A stretch of 64,000 nucleotides of DNA from Pontivivens sp032464575 (GCA_032464575.1 JAWDKM010000006.1:1-64000); one strand, 5' to 3'; positions 44,491 to 59,811 are shown, numbered from the stretch's first letter. Notes: a model not told the origin generated them from the sequence alone. A program made the numbers and translations.

Positions 44491-45744
44491 ATGGCCGCTT
44501 TCTGCCGTGATTGTCTGGAGCCGACGACCGATTCGGGCCGCTGCCCGAATTGCGGTTCTCCGCGCGTGCAGCGCCATGACGAGCTTTTCGATCTCGGCAT
44601 TGCGCATATGGACTGCGACGCGTTCTACGCGAGCGTCGAAAAGCGCGACCATCCGCATCTGCGGGACCAGCCCGTCATCGTCGGTGGCGGGAAAAGGGGG
44701 GTCGTCACGACGGCCTGCTATATCGCCAGGATCGGCGGTGTCCGCTCGGCGATGCCGATGTTCAAGGCGCTGAAGCTCTGCCCGGAGGCCACGATCGTGC
44801 CGCCGCGCATGGACGTCTATGCCGAGACCTCCCGCGCCATTCGCCGGTTGATGGAGGAGCTGACGCCCGCGATCCAGCCCATCAGCCTTGACGAGGCGTT
44901 TCTCGACCTCACCGGGACGGAGCGTCTACATGGCGCGCCAGCCGCTATCCTGTTGGCGAGGCTCGCGAAACGGATCGAGGGAGAGCTCGGCGTCACCATC
45001 TCCGTTGGGTTGAGCCACAACAAGTTCCTCGCCAAGATCGCCTCCGACCTCGACAAGCCCCGCGGCTTCTCCGTCATAGGGCGGGCGGAGACGGAGGCGT
45101 TCCTCGACGGTCAGCCAGTCAGCATCATTTGGGGTGTCGGCCGCGCGATGCAGGAGCGGCTGGCCCGTGACGGGATTCGCACCATCACCGACATCCGCCG
45201 CTATTCCGAAGAGGATCTGTTCAGGAAGTACGGGGGGATGGGCGCCCACGTCTGGCGCCTCGCCTACGGGATCGACAGCCGCCGGGTCTCGAATCGGGAC
45301 CCGGTGAAGTCGATCTCCAACGAGCGGACGTTCAACGAGGATATCGGTGCGCTGGACGAGCTCGACGGGCACCTGTGGCGGCTGGCACTCAAGGTCTCCG
45401 ACCGGGCGAAGGCGAAGGATCTCGTGGGCGCGACCGTGAACCTGAAGCTGAAACGCAAGGATTTCCGGCTGCTTAGCAGACAGACCCGCCTGACCGAGCC
45501 GACGCAGCTCGCCGACGAGATCTACAATGCGGCACGTCCGCTGCTGGATCGGGAGCTCGACAAGGGGCCGTTCCGCCTGCTGGGGGTGGGGCTGTCGCAC
45601 CTGTCGGACTGGGCAGGCGGCGATGCCGCGCCCGACCTGCTGGATCCCGGCGCGCCGAAGCGCCGCGCGGCCGAGCGGGCGAGCGACGCGATCCGTGCCC
45701 GTTTCGGTCCCGAGGCCATCCTCAAGGGGCGCGCTTTGCGCTGA
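44491..45744 (+). CDS. dinB: DNA polymerase IV with N-terminal zinc ribbon
   Basis: 417 residues. A short N-terminal ribbon (FCRDCLEP and RCPNCGSP, residues 4-27) precedes the Y-family core: AHMDCDAFYASVEKRD, PISLDEAFLDLTGTE (catalytic Asp-Glu) and VSVGL-type GVTISVGLSHNKFLAKIASD. The little-finger domain follows. It performs error-prone translesion synthesis. ATG at 44491 is preferred over a TTG at 44479. A degenerate SOS-box-like site (GTTC-N7-CTTC at 44375) is the only regulatory hint. Confidence 0.93.
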   Translation: MAAFCRDCLEPTTDSGRCPNCGSPRVQRHDELFDLGIAHMDCDAFYASVEKRDHPHLRDQPVIVGGGKRGVVTTACYIARIGGVRSAMPMFKALKLCPEATIVPPRMDVYAETSRAIRRLMEELTPAIQPISLDEAFLDLTGTERLHGAPAAILLARLAKRIEGELGVTISVGLSHNKFLAKIASDLDKPRGFSVIGRAETEAFLDGQPVSIIWGVGRAMQERLARDGIRTITDIRRYSEEDLFRKYGGMGAHVWRLAYGIDSRRVSNRDPVKSISNERTFNEDIGALDELDGHLWRLALKVSDRAKAKDLVGATVNLKLKRKDFRLLSRQTRLTEPTQLADEIYNAARPLLDRELDKGPFRLLGVGLSHLSDWAGGDAAPDLLDPGAPKRRAAERASDAIRARFGPEAILKGRALR

Positions 45745-45887
45745 CTTTTTTCGCGTTGCAACATGGTTGCATGGCAGCCATGCGCCGAGCGGGGGGCTGA
45801 TCCGATGTTCGACAAGCAAGTGAGCCAAGAAAACAATGGAAATCGGCTGTCTGAACCTTGGTTTAGCTGACCCAGCGTCATCGGCGC

Positions 45888-45915
45888 TTGCCTTATGTGC
45901 GATGCAGCATATACT
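45888..45915 (+). promoter_or_regulatory. Promoter of the candidate small RNA
   Basis: TTGCCT, a 16-base spacer and TATACT give one of the best housekeeping-type promoters in the window. Transcription would start near 45921, and no protein gene begins there; a terminator follows 80 bases later. Confidence 0.65.
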
Positions 45916-45920
45916 CAGAC

Positions 45921-46002
45921 CCACGATGCTTTTGCATTGTCGCCCTTCATGGGCGTTTCCTCCCTAGACTTGGGCCGTGTCCACGTGACACGGCCTTTTT
46001 TT
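45921..46002 (+). ncRNA. Candidate small RNA with three hairpins
   Basis: About 80 nt between a strong promoter and a strong terminator. Predicted structure: hairpin 1 ACGATGC-TTTT-GCATTGT (45923-45940), hairpin 2 CGCCC-TTCAT-GGGCG (45941-45955), a single-stranded linker TTTCCTCCCTAGACTTG, and terminator GGCCGTGTC-CACGT-GACACGGCC followed by seven T. The unpaired CCTCCC can pair with Shine-Dalgarno sequences. From memory the linker resembles the alphaproteobacterial suhB/alpha-r8 (MmgR) small RNA family; this needs a covariance-model search. It lies between dinB and the DUF2254 gene. Confidence 0.65.
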
Positions 46003-46039
46003 CGTCCGGGCCGCATCGCGCTCCATATGGTGCCCGGCC

Positions 46040-47341
46040 ATGAGATCGACCGCCTTCATCCGAAAGCTGCTGCAGGACGTACGTGCCAGTTACTGGTTCC
46101 GTCCAATCGTGTTGTTGACGCTGGCCCTGGTGCTGGCGCAGCTCACTCAGGCCGCGGACCATGCGGGACTGGGCGCGGCGCTGCCACAGCGTCTGCTCGA
46201 TACGCAGGCTGCCGGTGCCCGCGCGGTGCTGAGCGTCATCGCGCAATCGATAATCGGCGTAGCCGGCGTGATGTTCTCGATCACAATGGTGGCGGTCAGC
46301 TTCGCGAGTTCCAACTACGGCCCCCGCCTGATCGGCAACTTCATGCGGGACGGGCGCAACCAGACGAGCCTGGGCATCCTGATCGCCACCTTCGCCTACA
46401 CGCTGCTGATCCTGCGGGCGGTACAGGACGCGGGCGCTGACGGCAGCGAGGTGGAGATGTTCGTTCCCCACGTGTCGATCCTGACGGCGATCGCGCTCGC
46501 CTTCATCTCCACCGTCACGGTGATCCTGTTCGTCCATCATGTGCCCGAGACCATCAACATCGCCAACATCACCGCCAATCTCGGCACCCGGCTGCGTACG
46601 GCGGTGCAGCAGACCGCGGGCTCGCCGGTGGCCCGCGAGCGGGATGCACCCTGGCCCGATGACGCGGAGGTGCAGGGCGTCGCGGCCGGGGCGGCGGGCT
46701 ATCTCCAGACCCTCGACATCGAAGCGCTCGACCGGACCGCGCGGGATCGCGGCTACTGGATTGAGGTCGCGGTGATGCCCGGCGACTTCGTGGACCCGCG
46801 TGCTGAGGTTCTATACGTTTTCGCGGGACCGGTGCTGACCGACGAGATCCGGAAGGAGTTGCAGAGCACCTTCGCGCTGGGCAGCGCGCGGACGGAGCAT
46901 CAGAACCTGCTGTTCATCGTCGACCAGTTGAGCGAGATCGTGGGCCGCGCCCTGTCACCGGGCATCAACGATCCGTTCACGGCGATCAACTGCCTCAACT
47001 GGCTGCATGCGGCGCTTCGAGAGGCGACGGACCTGCCGCCGGGCAATCGGCTCACGGCCTCGGGGCGGTTGCGGCTGCGGTCGGTCGGTTTCTCCGACAT
47101 CCTCACGCGCGGGCATGGCCGGGTCCGACCCTATGTCGCCGCCGACCTCAACGTGACCGAGGAGGCGGTGGAACTGCTGCGCGTGCTCGCCGGGCGGCTA
47201 CCGCAAGGGCCACGCCGGGCGTTGGTGGAACGTGAGATGCAGGATCTTCTGGCGATGTCGGGGGCGCTTCTGACCGATCCGGTCTCGCAGGCCGCGCTGG
47301 AGGCGATGGCGGCCCGGATCGACGCGGATCCCGGCTGCTAG
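46040..47341 (+). CDS. DUF2254 membrane protein
   Basis: 433 residues. Four hydrophobic segments lie in the first 170 residues (PIVLLTLALVLAQLTQAADH, VIAQSIIGVAGVMFSITMVA, and two around 110-165), followed by a long soluble C-terminal domain with DQLSEIVGRALSPGINDPFT and AINCLNWLHAAL. This layout matches the DUF2254 family of predicted membrane proteins. Function is unknown. It starts 38 bases after the small-RNA terminator. Confidence 0.85.
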   Translation: MRSTAFIRKLLQDVRASYWFRPIVLLTLALVLAQLTQAADHAGLGAALPQRLLDTQAAGARAVLSVIAQSIIGVAGVMFSITMVAVSFASSNYGPRLIGNFMRDGRNQTSLGILIATFAYTLLILRAVQDAGADGSEVEMFVPHVSILTAIALAFISTVTVILFVHHVPETINIANITANLGTRLRTAVQQTAGSPVARERDAPWPDDAEVQGVAAGAAGYLQTLDIEALDRTARDRGYWIEVAVMPGDFVDPRAEVLYVFAGPVLTDEIRKELQSTFALGSARTEHQNLLFIVDQLSEIVGRALSPGINDPFTAINCLNWLHAALREATDLPPGNRLTASGRLRLRSVGFSDILTRGHGRVRPYVAADLNVTEEAVELLRVLAGRLPQGPRRALVEREMQDLLAMSGALLTDPVSQAALEAMAARIDADPGC

Positions 47342-48190
47342 CTACTCCGCCGCCACGCGGTTCGCGGAGGGCAGCAGGTTGGCGAGTTCCGCAACGACGG
47401 TGCCCAGCCTCTCGGTCAGCTCGCGGAAGTCGGGGCGCTTCACGATGGTCTTCTCGTTCATGTAGAGCGAGCGGTCGATCTCGATCTGGAGGGCATGGCG
47501 ACCCTGCACGGGGCGGCCGTAGCTCTGCGTGATGTAGCCGCCGGCGAAAGGCGTGTTGCGCGCCACGCGGAAGCCCGCGCGGGCGAACGCATCGACAGCG
47601 GCGTCGGTGACCCAAGTGGCGCAGGACGTGCCGAACCGGTCGCCCAGCACGATGTCGGGACGCTCCCGGTTGGTCTGGCTGCGCAGCGCCTCCCGCGGCA
47701 TGGAGTGGCAATCGACGAGCAGCGAGGCGCCATGACGGATGCGCGCGGCTTCGAGGAGCCGGTAGAGCGCGGTGTGATAGGGGTGATAGACGCCGTCGAG
47801 CCGCGCCTGCGCCGCGCGCAATGTCATGCGGCCCGACCGGATCACGCGGCCTTCGGCCACCACGCGCGGGATGACGCCGAGCCCCGCGGCCACCCGCGGG
47901 TTCACGCCCGGTCGCGGCGGGACGGTCACCACGGCGGGGTCGAGTTCCGTCGCGGCGCGGTTCAGATCGACATATGCGCGCGGATAGCGGGCCGCGATCA
48001 GGGGGGCGCCGTAGGCGGGCGCCGTGGCGAAGAGCTGGTCGACGAATGCGTCTTCGGAAGAGCGGAGGGTATGCGGGTCGAGTTGGCTGTCCCGCAGGAA
48101 AGTCGGCGGATAGTGATCACCGGAATGGGGAGACGAGAAAACCACTGCACCCGGCGTTCCGGTCGCGGCCGACAGGGTGAATGGCTCCAT
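47342..48190 (-). CDS. N-formylglutamate amidohydrolase family protein
   Basis: 282 residues. VVFSSPHSGDHYPPTFLRDS (about residues 16-35), EDAFVDQLFATAPAYGAPLI, LLVDCHSMP and the C-terminal HALQIEIDRSLYMNEKTI are the HutG/FGase pattern of a zinc-dependent amidohydrolase, typically the last step of histidine degradation. No hut genes are nearby, so the substrate is uncertain. ATG at 48190 with GGGAGGG upstream. Confidence 0.88.
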   Translation of the reverse strand: MEPFTLSAATGTPGAVVFSSPHSGDHYPPTFLRDSQLDPHTLRSSEDAFVDQLFATAPAYGAPLIAARYPRAYVDLNRAATELDPAVVTVPPRPGVNPRVAAGLGVIPRVVAEGRVIRSGRMTLRAAQARLDGVYHPYHTALYRLLEAARIRHGASLLVDCHSMPREALRSQTNRERPDIVLGDRFGTSCATWVTDAAVDAFARAGFRVARNTPFAGGYITQSYGRPVQGRHALQIEIDRSLYMNEKTIVKRPDFRELTERLGTVVAELANLLPSANRVAAE

Positions 48191-48284
48191 CCGCTCCCTC
48201 CCTAAACGAGTGACGTCCACAATAGTGGCTCGGGCGCGTGCGTCCATGCCATGTGGCGGAATCTCGCGTGCTTGTGCGCCGATA

Positions 48285-50669
48285 TCACGCGCCGCGGGGC
48301 TTCGCCCGGCGGGTCGGTGCCGCGGCCGCCGGGTCCTCGGGCCACGGGTGCTTTGGGTAGCGGCCGCGCATGTCCTTGCGTACGTCGTCATAGGACGAGG
48401 CCCAAAAACCCGGCAGGTCGGAGGTCGTCTGCACCGGCCGTCCGGCGGGGGAGAGCAGGTCGATGCGGAGGGGCGTACGCCCGATCCGCGGATGTTCCGT
48501 GAGGCCGAAGAGCTCCTGCAGGCGGATCGCGATGCCCGGCTGGGCCGGATCGGACCAGTCCACGGGCACCTTCGAGCCGGTGGGCGCGGTGAAATGCGAT
48601 GGTGCGTCGGCGTCGAGCTGTCGGCGCTGCGGCCAGTCGAGCATGGCGAGCAACGCGTCGTGCGGATCGAAGCGGGCGAGGCCGTCGGCACCGCGCTGGC
48701 TGCTGAGGTGAGGAACGAGCCACCCTTCCAGCGTGTCAAGCAGGGTGGCATCGTCGATCGGCGGTAGCGGCGATCCGACGAGGGCGATGCGTGCGCGCAG
48801 CCGCTTGGCGGCGGGCGTCCAGTTCAGCGCATCGAGGCCGAGGTCGCGGACACCCTCCGCCAGTGCTGCGCCGATCGCGTCTGGCGGCGCGTCCTTCCAG
48901 TGGCGTTCGTCGAGGATCAGGGCGCCCAGCATCTCCCGCAGGCGCGGCTCGACCCGGCGGTTGCGCTTCGACCAGTCGCAGGTCGCGACCTCGGCGATCC
49001 GGTTGCCGTGCAGCTCCCGGATCTCCGCCATGGTGACGGGGGCGGCGAGGCGGATGGTTGCCTCGGTCGGGTGGCCGTCGGTGTCGGCGACCACCAGCAT
49101 GGTCTCGCCCGCCAGCGCATCGTCCAGCGGCAGCTTCGCGCCCTTGCCGCCCGAGAGGTGATAGCGCGCACCGCGCCCCGGCCGGCGCCGCGCGATCCGG
49201 TCTGGATAGGCAAGCGACAGCAATGCGCCGGCAGAGATGGCGGGGCGGTCGGGCGCGAGCCGCCGCAGCCGCTTCGCGATATCCCGCGCCTCGGCCAGCT
49301 GCGGGTCGCGCGGCAGTGCCCGCATGTAGGGGTCGAGGTCGGCTCCCGGCAGGATCGGCCGCCGGGCCTCCAACAGGGCGGCAAGATCGGCGGCCGCGCG
49401 GCCCCCGGTCAGCAGCATGTGACCGAGCCGCGGATGCGTAGGCAGCGCCGCGACCGCCTTGCCATGCGCGGTGATGCCGGTGGCGTCGAGGCAGCCCAGT
49501 TCGGTCAGCAGGGCCCGCGCTTCGGCCAGCGTCTTCTCCGGCGGCTGGGTGAGGAAGGGCAGGTCTGTCGCCTCCGCCCCCCAGGCCGCGAGTTCGAGGG
49601 CGAGTGGCGCGAGGTCCGCTTCCGCGATCTCGGGCAGGGGGTAGGGGGCGAGGCCACCCTCCTCCCCCTTCGTCCACATCCTGTAGCAGAGGCCCGGCGC
49701 GGTGCGGCCGGCCCGGCCGCGACGCTGCTCGGCCTCCGCCTTCGTGACCCGCTCGGTAACGAGGCGCGACATGCCAGAGCCGGGATCGAAGCGCGCGCGC
49801 CGGGCAAGGCCCGCGTCGATGACGATGCGCACGCCCTCGATGGTCAGCGAGGTTTCGGCGATGGAGGTCGCGAGCACGATCTTGCGCCCGTTGCGTGTCG
49901 GCGCGATGGCCGCGCGCTGGGCCTTCAGCGGCATGGCGCCGTAGAGCGGGCGGACGACGATGTCCTTGGGCAGGCCGGGCAGGCGCTCCGCTACGGCGCG
50001 GATTTCCCCGGCGCCGGGCAGGAAGACGAGGATGGAGCCGTCCTCATCGAGCCCTTCGCGGATCCGTGCTGCCACCGCGTCGGCAAGCTGCCGACCATGG
50101 CGCGCGGGCAGGGGGCGCTCGGTCCAGCGGGTCTCGACCGGGAAGGCGCGGCCTTCGGACGTGACGACCGGCGCGCCGCCCATGAGGTCGGCCACGGGCT
50201 GCGCGTCGAGGGTTGCGGACATGACGAGCAGGTGCAGGTCGTCGCGCAGTGCCCCAGCCACCTCCAGCGACAGGGCGAGACCGAGATCGGCCTGCAGCGA
50301 GCGCTCGTGGAACTCGTCGAAGATGATGCAGCCGATGCCAGGCAGCTCCGGGTCGGATTGCAGCATCCGGGTGAGGATGCCCTCGGTCACGACCTCGATG
50401 CGGTCGCCGCCCACGCTCTCGCCCCGCATCCGGTAGCCGACGGTCCCGCCCGGTTCCTCGCCCAGGCTTTCGGCGAGACGCGCGGCGGCGGCGCGGGCGG
50501 CGACCCGGCGCGGCTCCAGCATCACGATCCTGCCGGGGATGGCGCCCAGCAGGGCGAGCGGCACGCGGGTGGTCTTTCCCGCCCCCGGCGGCGCTTGCAG
50601 GACCGCGCGGCGGTGTGTGGTCAGGGCCGAGACGAGCTCCGGCAGGATCGGATCGATGGGCAGCGACAT
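48285..50669 (-). CDS. hrpB: ATP-dependent helicase HrpB
   Basis: 794 residues. DEAH-box helicase: QAPPGAGKTTRVPLALLG (Walker A), CIIFDEFHERSLQADL (motif II, DEFH), VMSATLDAQPV (motif III), TSIAETSLTIEGV and EQRRGRAGRTAPG (motif VI), then the HrpB-specific C-terminal domain. It is usually about 820 residues. Start at 50669 (MSLPIDPILPELVSAL); the open frame upstream is low-complexity. It is widely conserved; one proposed role is with PBP1b in E. coli. Confidence 0.94.
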   Translation of the reverse strand: MSLPIDPILPELVSALTTHRRAVLQAPPGAGKTTRVPLALLGAIPGRIVMLEPRRVAARAAAARLAESLGEEPGGTVGYRMRGESVGGDRIEVVTEGILTRMLQSDPELPGIGCIIFDEFHERSLQADLGLALSLEVAGALRDDLHLLVMSATLDAQPVADLMGGAPVVTSEGRAFPVETRWTERPLPARHGRQLADAVAARIREGLDEDGSILVFLPGAGEIRAVAERLPGLPKDIVVRPLYGAMPLKAQRAAIAPTRNGRKIVLATSIAETSLTIEGVRIVIDAGLARRARFDPGSGMSRLVTERVTKAEAEQRRGRAGRTAPGLCYRMWTKGEEGGLAPYPLPEIAEADLAPLALELAAWGAEATDLPFLTQPPEKTLAEARALLTELGCLDATGITAHGKAVAALPTHPRLGHMLLTGGRAAADLAALLEARRPILPGADLDPYMRALPRDPQLAEARDIAKRLRRLAPDRPAISAGALLSLAYPDRIARRRPGRGARYHLSGGKGAKLPLDDALAGETMLVVADTDGHPTEATIRLAAPVTMAEIRELHGNRIAEVATCDWSKRNRRVEPRLREMLGALILDERHWKDAPPDAIGAALAEGVRDLGLDALNWTPAAKRLRARIALVGSPLPPIDDATLLDTLEGWLVPHLSSQRGADGLARFDPHDALLAMLDWPQRRQLDADAPSHFTAPTGSKVPVDWSDPAQPGIAIRLQELFGLTEHPRIGRTPLRIDLLSPAGRPVQTTSDLPGFWASSYDDVRKDMRGRYPKHPWPEDPAAAAPTRRAKPRGA

Positions 50670-51082
50670 GGGCGAAAGGGATGGGGCAGGGCGCGGGGGT
50701 TGTCGAGGGCGCGTTGCAGCGAGACCGTTGCGGATCGGCTCGGCGGCACTGCCGGGCGAAACGGTGCTTCGTCTCCTTACCGCCCCGGACCTCATCCCGG
50801 GGCCTGTTGCCGCGCTGGGCTTCGGGGCTGGGTGGCCCCGGCGCTTCGGCCGGGACGGTCGCGAGAAACCGTCATCTCCGGCATCTTGAGATCCTCGGGT
50901 CGAACCCGGGGATGACGCGCTGAAACTGCTGCCGCCAGCCCTTGCCGCCCCAGAGTCTGCTCACCATTTAATCAGTCGAGACGGGGCGCGGCCCGCTGCT
51001 GGGCGCGTCCTTCCGAAAGGCCATATGAGGTGTGCCTCCTTGAGGGCATCGCGAAGATGGCGCTTATGAATGGGAGTATGCG
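50670..51082. other. Gap between hrpB and clpB
   Basis: About 410 bases between divergent genes with no supportable coding frame. It contains the palindrome cluster at 50783-50914 and must hold both promoters. For clpB, CTTGAG at 51039 and CTTATG at 51063 could be read as a heat-shock-type promoter, but the start would be only about ten bases from the ATG, so I do not annotate it. Confidence 0.5.
50783..50914. repeat. REP-like palindrome cluster
   Basis: Several CCGGG-rich inverted repeats lie in tandem: CCCCGG...CCGGGG (from 50783 to 50802), GGCCCCGGCGCTTCGGCCGG (about 50834-50853) and ATCCTCGGGT-CGA-ACCCGGGGAT (50891-50913). The style matches the pair between rpoA and rplQ. These are likely extragenic palindromic repeats. 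Confidence 0.55.
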
Positions 51083-53686
<2,604 letters not shown>

Positions 53687-53696
53687 GTCCTTTTCG

Positions 53697-53719
53697 GGGG
53701 CGATCGGCCGGATCGCCCC
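53697..53719 (+). terminator. Terminator-like hairpin after clpB
   Basis: GGGGCGATC / GATCGCCCC (9 bp) with a GGCCG loop lies 11 bases after the clpB stop. There is no T-run after it, so termination is uncertain. Confidence 0.5.
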
Positions 53720-53863
53720 GCGATTCCGGTGCGAGTCGGGGCGGGGACGGCGCCTTCGATGACCGCAGCTTGGGAGCGCGCAATCCTTAGGCGCTAAAAA
53801 TCTATTAAGATCAATGCCCTGACCATTTGGACAAGAATTTTGGCGGTTCGCTGAAAAAACCGC

Positions 53864-53892
53864 TTGCGGCCCCCGGGCGCATTCCCTAAATA
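53864..53892 (+). promoter_or_regulatory. rRNA operon promoter
   Basis: TTGCGG, a 17-base spacer and TAAATA lie 350 bases before 16S. AT-rich sequence upstream (about 53790-53862) could act as an UP-element. A downstream leader containing a boxA-like site fits an rrn P1 promoter. Confidence 0.65.
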
Positions 53893-53984
53893 CCCCTTCA
53901 CCGGCGGCGGACAACGCGGCCGGGACCACAGAGACAGGAACAAACGGCCGAGGCGCTGGAAACAGCGGCAAGGTTTTCTGTCTC

Positions 53985-54000
53985 TCGCTCTTTTACATTG
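53985..54000 (+). promoter_or_regulatory. boxA-like site in the rRNA leader
   Basis: TCGCTCTTTTACATTG resembles boxA (TGCTCTTTAACA), the NusB-S10 antitermination signal, and lies between the rrn promoter and 16S, where such a site is expected. Compare the site before rpsJ at 159-173. Confidence 0.6.
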
Positions 54001-54241
54001 ATGATATCTGAAGGGATATGCGGGCGGTTTGGTTGTCGGATGCGACGGTTGGACTTTCTGTATATCGGCCGGTTAGGGGCTCTTGTGGGGTCTCGATGAT
54101 ATCGGTGTCAGCTTCACCATTGTGCCGGAAGGCGGGTTTAGGCTCGCGTGAAGGAACGATGGAAGTGACGATGCGCCTGGCTGCGAGGTCGGGTGTGTCT
54201 GATGTGCATTGGTTCAACGTCAAGAACGTCTTTGGACGTTT

Positions 54242-55712
<1,471 letters not shown>

Positions 55713-55901
55713 GATCCTGGATCGGGAGATTGCCTGGCAATCCCCTGACGTGGATCACTTAGCAGAGCCGCCTCTTCACGGGGCCTCGGAAACGAGTGAG
55801 CTCATATAGACGGCCGGGCCGTCCTCATATCCCTTCAGCGAGACACGAAGCCGCCGGCTTCGGATGGTGGATTTGCGGCCTGGCGCCCAGCTTGCGACCG
55901 G

Positions 55902-55945
55902 GTGCCTCTCGGCATCTTTTCCTGGCTGAAAAGAGCCTGTCGCAC
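55902..55945 (+). repeat. Spacer hairpin element, copy A
   Basis: GTGC, loop strand CTCTC, GGC, bulged A, TCTTTTC; a six-base loop; GAAAAGA, GCC, loop strand TGTC, GCAC. The helices surround an asymmetric internal loop shared with copies B (56171), C (56664) and D (59732). It lies in the 16S-tRNA-Ile spacer. Confidence 0.7.
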
Positions 55946-55977
55946 TCAGGACATTCCGGCCTTGTCGGGATGCCTGT

Positions 55978-56051
<74 letters not shown>

Positions 56052-56054
<3 letters not shown>

Positions 56055-56083
56055 ATTTTTACCGGCTTCGCCGGAAAAATTGG
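56052..56083 (+). other. Hairpin embedding the tRNA-Ile 3' CCA
   Basis: CCAATTTTT(A)CCGGC, loop TTC, GCCGGAAAAATTGG: a 14-bp stem with one bulged A. The left arm begins with the CCA of tRNA-Ile, so in the precursor the tRNA end would be paired. It is probably a processing structure. Confidence 0.6.
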
Positions 56084-56170
56084 GCCTGGCAGGGTATTCA
56101 GCGAAGCTGAATGTCCCGAGAAGGCGCCAACCACGAAATGGAATATCCGTTCTGCATGATGCGGGCCTTT

Positions 56171-56210
56171 CCCCTCTCGGCATCTTTTGCAAGCAAAAGA
56201 GCCTGTCGGG
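56171..56210 (+). repeat. Spacer hairpin element, copy B
   Basis: CCC, CTCTC, GGC, A, TCTTTTG; loop CAAG; CAAAAGA, GCC, TGTC, GGG. Compared with copies A and C the outer pair changes from GTGC/GCAC to CCC/GGG and the inner pair from C-G to G-C, with pairing kept. It lies between the two tRNA genes. Confidence 0.7.
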
Positions 56211-56215
56211 TTTAC

Positions 56216-56244
56216 GGCCCCAATCTGCGGAGCAGATTGGGGCC
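56216..56244 (+). other. Perfect palindrome overlapping the tRNA-Ala 5' end
   Basis: GGCCCCAATCTGC, loop GGA, GCAGATTGGGGCC: a perfect 13-bp stem. The right arm includes the first six bases of tRNA-Ala (56239-56244), so the acceptor strand would be sequestered until processing or refolding. Confidence 0.65.
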
Positions 56245-56314
56245 TTAGCTCAGCTGGGAGAGCGCCTGATTTGCATTCAGGAGGTCAGGAGTTCGATCCT
56301 CCTAGGCTCCACCA
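56239..56314 (+). tRNA. tRNA-Ala (TGC)
   Basis: 76 nt with encoded CCA. Acceptor GGGGCCT / AGGCTCC, anticodon loop TTTGCAT with TGC at 56272-56274, and T-arm GAGTTCGATCCTC. It is the standard second tRNA of the rRNA spacer. Confidence 0.97.
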
Positions 56315-56663
56315 ACATTCCTCCCTCGTGTCTCATGAGACCCGATCTTCAAGCGCATCGCGGATGCGTTTGGACGTCCGGTCGGACCTTCGGGTCCGGG
56401 AAGACGACCTTTTACATCGTTCAGAGAGCAATACACGAGACGTTGTCGGGTGCATCCGAGTGGGGATGTACCGGCGGGGCGCGAGCCTTGCGACGGCAAC
56501 AGTCTTTCCAAGTCAAGAACACTGACCTGGGCATCCTGCCTGATCTTCGGATCGTTCGGGATGTCCTTGGGAAGGCGTCTCGGTCCATCGAGTTCAGGGC
56601 CGAGGCGTTATGTGACTTCTGATCTGGGAGAGAAGTTTGCTTTTGCGCTTCACCTTCAACTGG

Positions 56664-56707
56664 GTGCCTCTCGGCATCTTTTCCTTGCGGAAAAGAGCCT
56701 GTCGCAC
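56664..56707 (+). repeat. Spacer hairpin element, copy C
   Basis: GTGC, CTCTC, GGC, A, TCTTTTCC; loop TTGC; GGAAAAGA, GCC, TGTC, GCAC. The inner stem is one pair longer than in copy A, and the loop differs. It directly adjoins the 22-bp palindrome before 23S. Confidence 0.7.
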
Positions 56708-56754
56708 AATCCAGAAGAAGAAAGAGCGCGGAGCGCTCTTTCTTCTTCTGGATT
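56708..56754 (+). other. 22-bp perfect hairpin at the 23S 5' boundary
   Basis: Two 22-base arms, perfectly complementary, flank a GGA loop: the left arm (56708-56729) is purine-rich (AATCCAGAAGAAG then AAAGAGCGC) and the right arm (56733-56754) its exact complement. It ends at the estimated first base of 23S and is a likely RNase III substrate. Confidence 0.75.
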
Positions 56755-56755
56755 G

Positions 56756-59583
<2,828 letters not shown>

Positions 59584-59731
59584 CAGTTCAGAAGTGGAAA
59601 GATACGACGCGTCTGCCCCGCAGACGTGGCGCATCTTCACTTCCAAAGATCAGAAAGCGCACAACTTCCCTTCGAAAGACAGTCTCGTGACCGCGACAGC
59701 AGGCTCCCCGACAGCACTTCAGCTGAACCGG

Positions 59732-59772
59732 GTGCCTCCCGGATGTTGACCAAGGCCAACATCCTGTCGCAC
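59732..59772 (+). repeat. Spacer hairpin element, copy D
   Basis: GTGC, CTCCC, GGATGTTG; an eight-base loop; CAACATCC, TGTC, GCAC. The inner helix is quite different in sequence from copies A-C but still pairs perfectly, and the internal loop is kept with one change. It lies in the 23S-5S spacer. Confidence 0.68.
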
Positions 59773-59811
59773 TCGGGACGCCCCCATGGGGCGCCCGGAG
59801 GAAGCTTCTTC

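Larger units (their letters stand above)
56315..56755 (+). other. tRNA-Ala to 23S spacer
   Basis: About 440 bases of spacer without a gene. It contains hairpin copy C and the 22-bp palindrome just before 23S. Short open frames here have no coding character. The sequence at about 56400-56420 (CCTTTTACATCGTTCAGAGA) has a faint boxA flavour, but I do not annotate it. Confidence 0.6.

Noticed and set aside
48900..50915. 671-codon open frame on the plus strand
   Set aside because: It is antisense to hrpB, whose helicase motifs are unambiguous.
51039..51068. CTTGAG...CTTATG as a heat-shock promoter of clpB
   Set aside because: The spacing is loose, and the start would be about ten bases before the ATG, leaving no room for a normal leader.
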